Assembly: GCF_000384315.1 (NCBI RefSeq)
Contig: NZ_ARVW01000001.1
Location: forward strand, 2,179,746-2,243,745
From: Amycolatopsis nigrescens CSC17Ta-90
Lineage (GTDB): Bacteria; Actinomycetota; Actinomycetes; Mycobacteriales; Pseudonocardiaceae
Reading direction: 5' to 3'
DNA length: 64,000 nt
Position numbers and translations under genes: made by a program. The notes below the pieces were generated by a model. The model made no database searches and was not told the DNA's origin. It was given only the letters and a program-made list of their open reading frames with translations. Shown here piece after piece: positions 33,463-40,333 of the stretch (positions are counted from its first letter, which is position 1; the number at the start of each line of letters is the position of its first letter).

Positions 33463-34067
33463 TCCAGCTTGTCCGCCTCCGCGATGCCCCAGCCCGCCGC
33501 CGCGGACAGCCCTTCCAGGTATCCGATGGCACGCTCGGTCTTCGGGTAGCGCCCGACCAGTGCCCAGAACGCCGCGTTGTGCCCGGCTACTTGCAGGTGT
33601 GCCAGCTCGTGCACCAGCACGTAGTCCAGCACCCAGGACGGCACGTCCCGGAGTCGTTCGCTCACCCGGATGGTCCGGTCCGCTGGTGTGCACGAGGCCC
33701 ATCGGGTGCGCATCGGCGGCACCCAGCGCACGCTGCTCGGGCCTGCCGCGCCACCGAGGTGCCGCGCGGAGAGCTCCGCGCACCTGGCTTCCAGTGCCTT
33801 GTCGGACGCCCGTGCCGGCGACGCTCGCCTGCTCTCCGTGCGCTGGAGCTTGCGCTCCATTTCGGCGACCCAGTGCGCTTCCTCGGCCCGGCTCATCTTG
33901 GCCGGGATGAGCACCACCAGGGTGTCGCCTTCCCGATATGCGGTCACCGTGCGGCGGCGCCGGGCGCTACGCCGTACTTCGACCTTTTGCTGTGGGGTAT
34001 GGGGGATTTCTGGTTGCTGGGTCGTCTTGTTCCGGCTCCTCAACGAGGGCACCCGTGCTTCGGCCAC
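33459..34067 (-). CDS. YgjP-like (DUF45) metallopeptidase
   Basis: About 202-aa M48-related peptidase. The zinc motif HELAHLQVAGHNAAFW and the upstream MRTRWASCTPADRTIRVSERL (family signature RWGSC...) are present, as in YgjP/SprT-like WLM peptidases. The basic N-terminus (KVEVRRSARRRRTVTAYREGD) is typical. The start is uncertain: a GTG at 34067 gives the usual length, and an ATG at 34136 is possible. Convergent with DUF2342 (8 nt apart). Confidence 0.88.
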   Translation of the reverse strand: MAEARVPSLRSRNKTTQQPEIPHTPQQKVEVRRSARRRRTVTAYREGDTLVVLIPAKMSRAEEAHWVAEMERKLQRTESRRASPARASDKALEARCAELSARHLGGAAGPSSVRWVPPMRTRWASCTPADRTIRVSERLRDVPSWVLDYVLVHELAHLQVAGHNAAFWALVGRYPKTERAIGYLEGLSAAAGWGIAEADKLD

Positions 34068-34126
34068 GCATCCAAGGTAAGGCCACCGACCGACAACTCC
34101 GATGGCTGGAACGTCACATCCTTCAG

Positions 34127-34156
34127 TTGTCCACAATTAAGTCAGCCTGTGGACAA
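34127..34156. promoter_or_regulatory. Inverted pair of DnaA-box-like 9-mers
   Basis: TTGTCCACA (34127-34135) and TGTGGACAA (34148-34156) are exact matches to the actinobacterial DnaA-box consensus in opposite orientation, 12 nt apart. They lie between the divergent peptidase and ThiF-like genes. A similar pair is at 36888-36948. Confidence 0.45.
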
Positions 34157-34207
34157 CTCTGGCTCGCGGCGGTGGGTTGGCGCGCGGGTTGGGTCACGCT
34201 GGTGGTC

Positions 34208-35260
34208 ATGAGCGGACAACTGACCAGATATCGGCCGTTGCATCTTCCGCAACGGCCCAAACTGCGGCCTGGGCTGCAGGTATACGAGCGCGGCGGTGGC
34301 GAGCTCCAGATCGGGCTCGATCCGAGGCATGCGGTGGTGGCCAGCGGGCTCACCCCCGACCTGGTGCGGGTACTACGCGAGCTCGACGGAAGCAAGCGGA
34401 TCGAAGCCTTGCTCGCGCTCGCTGAAAGCGAACACGTCGAGCGGCTGCGCGGGGTGCTCGCCGGCCTGACCGAGCTCGGCCTGCTCGAAGAAGCCGCGCC
34501 GCCCGCCGAGGACCGGCGACCGGCCGCGGAAGCCGCCCTGTGGTCGCTCCGGGCCCGTCTGCGCCACCGCGAGACTGCCCACCGGCGCGCGCACAGCGCG
34601 ATCGTGGTGCAGGGCAACGGCAGGCTCACGGTCGCGGTGGCCACCCTGCTGGCCGCGGCCGGGGTGGGCCGGGTACACGTGGACACCAGCGGCCAGGTCG
34701 CCGAGGCCGATCTCGGCAGCGGCTACGCGGACTCCGATCTCGGCAGCGCCCGGCGAGCCGCCGCGGCGGCCGCGGTCCGCCGGGCGAACCCGGCCACCAG
34801 GACCGCTCGCCCGACCGGACGCCGCCGCCCCGACCTGGTACTGCTCGCGGACGCGGTGGTGCCCGCACCCGAGGTGGTCGACCTGCTGTTCCAGGACGGG
34901 GTGCCGCATCTCCCGGTCCGCATCCGGGAAGGGCTCGGCATCGTCGGGCCGCTGGTGCTGCCCGGCCGCACCAGTTGCCTGCGCTGTGCGGACCTGCACC
35001 GGACCGGTTTCGACTCGAGCTGGCCCAAGGTCGCCGGCCAACTCGCCGGGCGGACCCAGCGGGCCGACCTCGGCAGCGTGCACGCGACCGCCGCGATGGC
35101 GGCCGGACAGGCCCTGCGGGTGCTCAGCCCGAGCGATCTTCCGCCGCCGGTGTGGAACGCGACGGTCGAGATCGACACCTTCGAGGGCACCGTCGAACAC
35201 CGCGCCTGGGTCCCGCACCCGGCGTGTGACTGCGGGGCGCTCCCCGAACCCGATCGGTGA
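34208..35260 (+). CDS. ThiF/cyclodehydratase-like protein
   Basis: 350-aa protein resembling the ThiF-like or leader-binding proteins of TOMM systems. The N-terminal region (about 25-110) looks like a winged-helix/RRE-type fold (LQVYERGGGELQIGLDPRHAVV). A Rossmann-like segment (about 130-230) follows. A zinc-binding type C-terminal part has TSCLRCADLHRTG (about 260-270) and PACDCG near the end. No precursor peptide or YcaO protein is nearby, and this gene is part of the conserved Rv3193-Rv3198 block, so a housekeeping role is more likely than peptide modification. ATG 34208; ribosome site weak. Confidence 0.75.
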   Translation: MSGQLTRYRPLHLPQRPKLRPGLQVYERGGGELQIGLDPRHAVVASGLTPDLVRVLRELDGSKRIEALLALAESEHVERLRGVLAGLTELGLLEEAAPPAEDRRPAAEAALWSLRARLRHRETAHRRAHSAIVVQGNGRLTVAVATLLAAAGVGRVHVDTSGQVAEADLGSGYADSDLGSARRAAAAAAVRRANPATRTARPTGRRRPDLVLLADAVVPAPEVVDLLFQDGVPHLPVRIREGLGIVGPLVLPGRTSCLRCADLHRTGFDSSWPKVAGQLAGRTQRADLGSVHATAAMAAGQALRVLSPSDLPPPVWNATVEIDTFEGTVEHRAWVPHPACDCGALPEPDR

Positions 35261-35434
35261 AACGGTCGCGTACCGGCCGCTACCTCGGTGACAGTGCTTC
35301 TGGCGGCGACTGCCACGCCAGACCCGTGACCTGCGGCTGGGGACCTGAGCGTAGCCCAGTACGTCGAAACGCGTAGCCGTTAGGACGTCCTGGAACGGCT
35401 GCGCGAGCCATCATCGGCAAGGCAGAATCAGGTA

Positions 35435-36781
35435 GTGACCCACTCCAGCGACTGGACCGACGACCGGACCGACACCGCGATTCCCCGCCGGACCGCAGCG
35501 CGGACGGCCAAACTGGCCAGCCTGCCATTGGGCATAGCGGGCCGGGCCGTCGGCGGCTGGGGCAAGCGGCTGACCGGGCAGAGCGCCAAGGACGTCAACG
35601 CGACGCTGTCCGCCAAGGCCGCGGAGCAGCTGTTCGAGGTGCTCGGCACGCTCAAGGGCGGCGCGATGAAGTTCGGCCAGGCGCTGAGCGTGTTCGAGGC
35701 CGCGGTACCGGACGAAATGGCCGAGCCGTACCGCGAGGCCCTGACCAAGCTGCAGGCCGCCGCACCGCCGATGCCCGTCCGGCAGACCCACCGGGTGCTG
35801 GCCGAGCAGCTCGGGCGTTCCTGGCGGCAGCGGTTCGCCGAGTTCAGCGATCAGCCCTCCGCCGCGGCCAGCATCGGCCAGGTGCATCGCGCGGTGTGGC
35901 ACGACGGCCGCGAGGTCGCGGTCAAGGTGCAGTACCCGGGCGCCGACGAGGCCCTGCGCAGCGACCTGCGGCAGCTCCAGCGGTTCAGCAGGCTGTTCCA
36001 GGCGCTGGTGCCGGGCACCGAGGTCAAGCCGCTGCTCGCCGAGCTCGCCAACCGGATGAACGAGGAGCTGGACTACCGCGCCGAGGCCGAGAACCAGCGC
36101 GCCTTCGCCAAGGCCTTCGCCGGCGACGAGCAGGTGCTCGTGCCGAGGGTGGTGGCGAGCGCGCCAAGGGTGGTGATCACCGAGTGGATCAGCGGTACCC
36201 CGCTCGCCGACATCATCAGGGACGGTGACACCGCCACCCGTGACGAGGCCGGCAGGTTGCTGGCCGAGTTCCACTACTCCTCACCGGTCCGCGCCCGGAT
36301 GCTGCATTCGGACCCGCACCCCGGCAACTTCATGCTGACCGATGACGGGAAGCTGGGCGTTGTCGACTTCGGCGCGGTCGCCAATCTGCCCAACGGCATC
36401 CCGCGCCATCTCGGCGAAATGACCAGGCTGGCTCTGGACGGCCGTTCCGACGAGCTGATCAAGCTGCTGCGCGAAGTCGGTTTCATCAGGGCGGAAACCG
36501 AGCTGAGCGCGGACCACGTGCTCGCCTATCTCGAGCCGTTCACCGAGCCGCTGCTGACCGAGCGCTTCCACTTCACCCGGCGCTGGATGCAGGAGCAGGC
36601 CGGCCGGGTCGGCGACATCCGCAGTCAGGACTTCCGCACCGGGCGCTCGCTCAACCTGCCGCCGGAGTATCTGCTGATCCACCGCGTGACAGCGGGCACG
36701 ACCGGCATCCTCTGCCAGCTGGACGCGGAAATCCCGGCCAGGAAGATCGTGGAACGTTGGCAGCCCGGGTTCACCGACTGA
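35435..36781 (+). CDS. ABC1/AarF (UbiB-like) atypical kinase
   Basis: 448-aa atypical protein-kinase-like protein of the ABC1/ADCK/UbiB family. The KxGQ motif is LKGGAMKFGQALSV (about 70-83), followed by the Ala-rich SAAASIGQVHRAVW loop, the VAVKVQYPG lysine, the catalytic SDPHPGNFML and the metal-binding VVDFGAVA. Family members support quinone or lipid metabolism through ATPase activity. GTG start 6 nt after CAGAAT, probably leaderless. It corresponds in context to Rv3197, next to whiB7 and uvrD2. Confidence 0.95.
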   Translation: MTHSSDWTDDRTDTAIPRRTAARTAKLASLPLGIAGRAVGGWGKRLTGQSAKDVNATLSAKAAEQLFEVLGTLKGGAMKFGQALSVFEAAVPDEMAEPYREALTKLQAAAPPMPVRQTHRVLAEQLGRSWRQRFAEFSDQPSAAASIGQVHRAVWHDGREVAVKVQYPGADEALRSDLRQLQRFSRLFQALVPGTEVKPLLAELANRMNEELDYRAEAENQRAFAKAFAGDEQVLVPRVVASAPRVVITEWISGTPLADIIRDGDTATRDEAGRLLAEFHYSSPVRARMLHSDPHPGNFMLTDDGKLGVVDFGAVANLPNGIPRHLGEMTRLALDGRSDELIKLLREVGFIRAETELSADHVLAYLEPFTEPLLTERFHFTRRWMQEQAGRVGDIRSQDFRTGRSLNLPPEYLLIHRVTAGTTGILCQLDAEIPARKIVERWQPGFTD

Positions 36782-36834
36782 GGCGGCCACCTTGGCTGCA
36801 TCACTCCAAAAACACCCGCCGAAGGAGCCGCACG

Positions 36835-36861
36835 CGCCGCGACACGCTTTTCGTCGCGGCG
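36835..36861 (+). terminator. Hairpin after the ABC1 kinase gene
   Basis: CGCCGCGAC-ACGCTTTTC-GTCGCGGCG, 9-bp perfect arms, 54 nt after the stop codon. Confidence 0.5.
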
Positions 36862-36887
36862 CCGATCCAACACCGACTGAGGCTGAG

Positions 36888-36948
36888 TTATCCACAACTC
36901 GGTCGCTGACGGAAGAAAAAGCCCGTTCACGACCCCGAGTTGTCCACA
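36888..36948. promoter_or_regulatory. Two DnaA-box-like 9-mers upstream of the AbiEi-like gene
   Basis: TTATCCACA (36888-36896) and TTGTCCACA (36940-36948), same orientation. The first sits in the palindrome-like GAGTTATCCACAACTC. Together with the inverted pair at 34127-34156 they make four consensus-like boxes in 2.8 kb. Confidence 0.4.
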
Positions 36949-36998
36949 GTTGAGCAAACCGGGTTCCGCCAGGACCACCAGGCCAGCACGCTCGAAGC

Positions 36999-37940
36999 AT
37001 GACCCGAACCACGCTCGCCGACCCGGCGGCGCTCAGCGAAGCCGCGAAAGACGGCGTCCTCACCCGGGGCCGGCTGCTCAGGGCCGGGATGTCGGAGACC
37101 ACCATCGCGGCCCGGTGCCAGCCGGGCGGCCCATGGCGACGGCTGCTGCCGGGCGTGATCCTGCTCGACTCCAGCGAGCCGACCCGGCGGCAGCAGCTGT
37201 GCGCCGCGGTGGCCAAAACCGGTGGGGGCACGGTGATCACCGGCGCGGACGCGCTGCGGGCACTCGGCGTGAACCTGCCGGTCACCCGCGCGGTCCAGGT
37301 ACTGGTGCCGGCCGGCAACCGGATGGCTTCCCGCGGCTTCATGAACCTGGAGCGGACCAGCCGGATGCCCGAGCCGGTGTACGTGGACGATCTGCCTTTC
37401 GCGCCGCCCGAACGAGCGGCCATCGACGCGGCCAGGCAGGAAAGCCACCCGGACCGGCTGCGGCGGCTGCTGTCGCTGCCGGTCTACTACGGGCTGTGCA
37501 CGGCAGGCCAGCTCCGGGCCGAGCTCGACACCGGTAACCAGCGCGGCTCGGCCGCCGCCCGCGGCATGCTGCGGGCCCTCGGTTCCATGGGCGATACGTT
37601 CGTGCACGGCCTCGCGCGTGCGCTGCTCAGGCGCGCGCCGCTGCCGCCGCCCAGCTGGAACGTGCGGATCTGCGACCGGAACGGCAAACCGATCGGCCAT
37701 GCGGACGCGTGGTGGGACGAAATCGCCTTCGGCTGGCAGTTCGGCGGCCGTGGCCCGATCGAGGCCGCGATGGGCCCGCTCGCACTGACCGCCGCCGGTG
37801 TGATGCTGGTACGCACCCCGCCGGAGCGGCTGCGAAACGACGGCGACACCGTGGTCAAGGAGCTCGTCAGCGCGTTCCGCACCGCGACCGGCCGCACGCG
37901 GCCGTCGATCCAGGCCGTGGGGCTGGAGGCCGCGGCATGA
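36999..37940 (+). CDS. AbiEi-antitoxin-like DNA-binding protein
   Basis: 313-aa protein. The N-terminal winged-helix region (GVLTRGRLLRAGMSETTIAARCQPGGPWRRLLPGVILLD, about 18-58) resembles AbiEi_4 antitoxin domains. The C-terminal part (about 215-300) resembles a degenerate DUF559/VSR-like nuclease fold (RNGKPIGHADAWWDEIAFGWQFGGRG). No AbiEii-type toxin follows, so this is one of the many orphan members in actinobacteria, and its role is unknown. DnaA-box-like sites lie upstream. It converges on the zinc-ribbon gene 3 nt away. Confidence 0.78.
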   Translation: MTRTTLADPAALSEAAKDGVLTRGRLLRAGMSETTIAARCQPGGPWRRLLPGVILLDSSEPTRRQQLCAAVAKTGGGTVITGADALRALGVNLPVTRAVQVLVPAGNRMASRGFMNLERTSRMPEPVYVDDLPFAPPERAAIDAARQESHPDRLRRLLSLPVYYGLCTAGQLRAELDTGNQRGSAAARGMLRALGSMGDTFVHGLARALLRRAPLPPPSWNVRICDRNGKPIGHADAWWDEIAFGWQFGGRGPIEAAMGPLALTAAGVMLVRTPPERLRNDGDTVVKELVSAFRTATGRTRPSIQAVGLEAAA

Positions 37941-37943
37941 GGT

Positions 37944-38129
37944 TCACCAGTACTCGGCGGGCAGTTTCGCCTCGATGTCCCGCACATGCTGCCGGGCACA
38001 GTCCGGGCAGAGCCAGCGAAGTCCACCGTCGTCCCGGTCCGCGGCCCAGGCCAGTGCGCGCGCGGGATCTTCACCCGCAGTCCTGGCGGTGCCGCATCGG
38101 GCGCACGCCACACCCACCGGCGCCGTCAC
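37944..38129 (-). CDS. Small zinc-ribbon protein
   Basis: 61-aa protein from a GTG that overlaps the methyltransferase stop (GTGA), so it is co-translated with it. Two CxxC pairs (Cys9-Cys12 in ACARCGTA and Cys41-Cys44 in WLCPDCARQH) form a classic zinc ribbon. The C-terminal helix is HVRDIEAKLPAEYW. It may be an adaptor for the methyltransferase or a small nucleic-acid-binding protein. Confidence 0.75.
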   Translation of the reverse strand: MTAPVGVACARCGTARTAGEDPARALAWAADRDDGGLRWLCPDCARQHVRDIEAKLPAEYW

Positions 38130-38995
38130 GACGATCGTCCATAGTGGACCGTTCGGGTGCCGAGCAGGAACACGTCCTCCCTGGCGCCCACGTACTCGGC
38201 GGCCTCGGGGTCCAGCAAGGTCCGCACCGCGGCCAGGTCCTCCGCGCCGAGCCGTTCCTCCAGGACCTCGGCCAGCCAGCCGAGATGCCCGGCCACGTAC
38301 TCGCGCACCGCCGGCGACGCGGGCGCGGGATGCTCCACCAGGTAGCTGAACGAGCCGACACCGGTCAGCCCCGCGTCGGTCAGCGCGATGTTCCAGCCGT
38401 TGGGCAGCCGGACGGACCCCGGCATGGTCTCCCGAAGTTCGCGGAACCACTCGTCCCTGGCGGCGAGCAACCGTCCTTCGAGCCCGAGCCCGCCGGGCCC
38501 GACATCTTGCGGGAGGCAACGGGTGTCCAGCCCGCCCTCGGCGAGCGCGAGCAGGCCACCCGTGGCGAGGGCACCGGCCAGCAGCCCGACCCCGGCCTGC
38601 TGGTCCGGCAGGTGGTGCACCACGTGCGAGGCCCAGATCAGGTCCGCCGGCGGCACTTCCGCCGGCAGCCCGGCGGCGACATCGGCTTCCACGGTCTGGA
38701 TCCGCACCCCGTCGGCGGCCTGCGCGGCAACGCTCTTCGCTTCGGCGAGCAGTTCGGGCGTGGCGTCCACCAGCACGAGCCGAGCACCCGTGTCCAGGGT
38801 GGCGGCCAGTGCCGCGCTCATCCCGCCGGCACCGCATCCGACGTCCACCACCGTGGCGCCGGCAGGCAGGTCGGCGGTCAGGCGGGCGGCCACTCCGGCC
38901 AGTGCACCCGCTTCGAGCGCACCAGCCCGGCGCATCGCGGGAAGCCGCGCGGCCCAGTCCACGTCATCGTGTGTATGTCCGGCCACACGGACCAT
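38126..38995 (-). CDS. Class I SAM-dependent methyltransferase
   Basis: 289-aa Rossmann methyltransferase. Motif I is VVDVGCGAGG (49-58), an acidic residue follows beta-2 (VLVDATPE), and motif IV is ADLIWASHVVHHLPD. The C-terminal half resembles trans-aconitate/Ubi-type small-molecule methyltransferases, but the substrate cannot be predicted. ATG and start region look normal. It overlaps the zinc-ribbon gene by 4 nt. Confidence 0.9.
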   Translation of the reverse strand: MVRVAGHTHDDVDWAARLPAMRRAGALEAGALAGVAARLTADLPAGATVVDVGCGAGGMSAALAATLDTGARLVLVDATPELLAEAKSVAAQAADGVRIQTVEADVAAGLPAEVPPADLIWASHVVHHLPDQQAGVGLLAGALATGGLLALAEGGLDTRCLPQDVGPGGLGLEGRLLAARDEWFRELRETMPGSVRLPNGWNIALTDAGLTGVGSFSYLVEHPAPASPAVREYVAGHLGWLAEVLEERLGAEDLAAVRTLLDPEAAEYVGAREDVFLLGTRTVHYGRSS

Positions 38996-39018
38996 TTAAC
39001 ACGAGAAGACGACAACGC

Positions 39019-39056
39019 CGGGTGTGGACGATGCCCCCGAGCACCGTCCACACCCG
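39019..39056 (-). terminator. Hairpin 3' of the whiB7/small-protein transcript
   Basis: 12-bp perfect arms CGGGTGTGGACG / CGTCCACACCCG around 14 nt, 9 nt after the stop of the 50-aa gene and upstream of the methyltransferase start. Confidence 0.6.
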
Positions 39057-39064
39057 ACAGTCGC

Positions 39065-39217
39065 TTACCGCTGGTGTCGTTGCGCTTGTCGCGCCGCCCA
39101 CTTGGCCACCCGACTCCAGCCGCGAGCCGCACGGGCGTGGCCCCGTGCGTGCTGCGCGCGCATGTCCTCTTCCAAGTCCCGTATTCGGGCTCTAGCGAGT
39201 TCTTCATAAATCAACAT
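39065..39217 (-). CDS. Small basic helical protein (50 aa) downstream of whiB7
   Basis: MLIYEELARARIRDLEEDM followed by an Arg/Ala/His-rich amphipathic C-terminus ending RQAQRHQR. GGAGA lies 7 nt before the ATG. It is 86 nt downstream of whiB7 on the same strand, with only a weak hairpin between them (39249-39268), so it may be co-induced. Short proteins starting like this are common in actinobacteria; function unknown. Confidence 0.6.
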   Translation of the reverse strand: MLIYEELARARIRDLEEDMRAQHARGHARAARGWSRVAKWAARQAQRHQR

Positions 39218-39303
39218 TTCGGTGATCTCCGTTGTCTTGAAAGGAGTTACGCTCGGTTTGCCGAGCGTGACATTCTGCTTGCGAGTGATGACCGGCGCAG
39301 GGA

Positions 39304-39714
39304 TCATGCGGCAGCGCTCCGCTGCTCGCCGGCGACCGCGCGCTGGGCGGGCCGCTCCACGTTCCGGTCTGCGACAGGCGACTCGACGACGGCGTTCTTC
39401 CTCGGCCGACCCCTGGGCCGCTTCCTCGCGACCACGGCGCCGCGCTCGAAGATCTCGCCACCCCAGACACCCCACGGCTCACGCCTGGCGAGTGCGCCCG
39501 CCAGGCAAGCGGCCCGGACCGGGCAGGCCGCGCAAAGTCCCTTTGCGCGCTCCAGCTCAGCGGGTGCTTCGGCGAACCACAGGTCGGCGTCGCCGGACCG
39601 GCAGGGCAGCTCGAACTCCGGCGAGACGACGGCGTCGAGCAGTTCGCCGACCCCGTTCTCTGCGGGTTCGTCGGGTAACGCCCTCTCTGACGCGAAGGCG
39701 ATTGCCGATGACAT
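39304..39714 (-). CDS. whiB7: WhiB7 redox-sensing transcription factor
   Basis: 136-aa [4Fe-4S] WhiB-family activator of intrinsic antibiotic resistance. The four cluster cysteines are Cys38, Cys61, Cys64 and Cys70 (CAACPVRAAC), followed by the sigma-binding G(V/I)WGGE turn (82-87) and the AT-hook RGRPRK (101-106) that is diagnostic of WhiB7. AAGGAG precedes ATG 39714; an in-frame ATG at 39768 is less likely. It is preceded by a long leader with its own promoter, a 95-codon ORF and a strong terminator, and lies next to uvrD2 as in mycobacteria. Confidence 0.95.
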   Translation of the reverse strand: MSSAIAFASERALPDEPAENGVGELLDAVVSPEFELPCRSGDADLWFAEAPAELERAKGLCAACPVRAACLAGALARREPWGVWGGEIFERGAVVARKRPRGRPRKNAVVESPVADRNVERPAQRAVAGEQRSAAA

Positions 39715-39778
39715 TTCCCGTTCTCCTTTGTGTCGTGACGGTTTTCGGTCGGTTGTGCGAGTGGACATGGCTGAACCC

Positions 39779-39827
39779 AAAAAACACGAAGGCCGCGGAT
39801 CCGATGTACGGTTCCGCGGCCTTCGTG
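39779..39827 (-). terminator. Intrinsic terminator (attenuator) in the whiB7 leader
   Basis: 15-bp perfect stem CACGAAGGCCGCGGA/TCCGCGGCCTTCGTG (39785-39799 and 39813-39827), followed on the minus strand by TTTTTT. It lies 65 nt upstream of the whiB7 ATG and 24 nt after the leader ORF, so whiB7 needs readthrough, as known for attenuated whiB7 leaders. Confidence 0.8.
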
Positions 39828-39850
39828 AGCCTGTCTCCCTGACGGGTCGG

Positions 39851-40138
39851 TCAGGGACTGCGCTCTCGTGGAGGCAACGGAACATGTATCGGCTTGACAG
39901 TGGTCGGCTGATCGACGGCAACCTGGATGAACACCGGGTCAGTGATCCCGGCGTCGGTAGCGGCAACGTTCTCGACATAGCTGTGCCCAGTGATGAAACG
40001 GGCACGTTCTGCCATAAGCAGCGCCGAGGGGTTGTCAGCCATCCAGGACATGCCGGTAGCCCGGCCTGCGGTCGCGCGCGCAGTCGCAGCGCTGGACAGC
40101 GGGGTACCCGGGATACCGATCATCTTGATGATGTCCAT
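39851..40138 (-). CDS. Leader ORF (95 aa) upstream of the whiB7 attenuator
   Basis: Begins MDIIKMIGIPGTPL with GGGGAGG 8 nt before the ATG and ends VKPIHVPLPPRERSP. No family recognised. It lies between the predicted whiB7 promoter (40221-40258) and the attenuator, which is where a regulatory upstream ORF is expected: stalling on it under ribosome-targeting drugs would alter terminator formation. It is longer than typical uORFs, so it may also be a functional small protein. Confidence 0.6.
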   Translation of the reverse strand: MDIIKMIGIPGTPLSSAATARATAGRATGMSWMADNPSALLMAERARFITGHSYVENVAATDAGITDPVFIQVAVDQPTTVKPIHVPLPPRERSP

Positions 40139-40220
40139 TCCGAGCACCTCCCCTCACTGTCCGAAGCTCGCCCCACCAGCGGCAAGCTAGGTCTTCACGG
40201 GCTCCCAGCCCGGTACCAGC

Positions 40221-40258
40221 AGGTTATGGCCCGCCAGCACACCAGGGCAACTTATTTT
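40221..40258 (-). promoter_or_regulatory. WhiB7-type autoregulated promoter
   Basis: On the minus strand: the AT-rich element AAAATA (40253-40258), two bases, -35 TTGCCC (40250-40245), an 18-nt spacer and -10 TAACCT (40226-40221). An AT-rich block just upstream of the -35 is the hallmark of WhiB7-SigA promoters bound by the AT-hook. Confidence 0.65.
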
Positions 40259-40333
40259 CCAGAAAACTCGCCCGATCCTCAAAGAATACACCTGACCAGC
40301 GGCTTTGCCGCACGAATCAGGTACCGAACGCGG

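Noticed and set aside
34208..36781. A RiPP/TOMM biosynthetic cluster around the ThiF-like gene
   Set aside because: No precursor peptide, YcaO, dehydrogenase or protease-transporter set is present; neighbours are the conserved housekeeping block.
36999..38129. A type IV toxin-antitoxin pair (AbiEi plus downstream small gene)
   Set aside because: The downstream gene is on the opposite strand, belongs with the methyltransferase and is a zinc ribbon, not an AbiEii nucleotidyltransferase.
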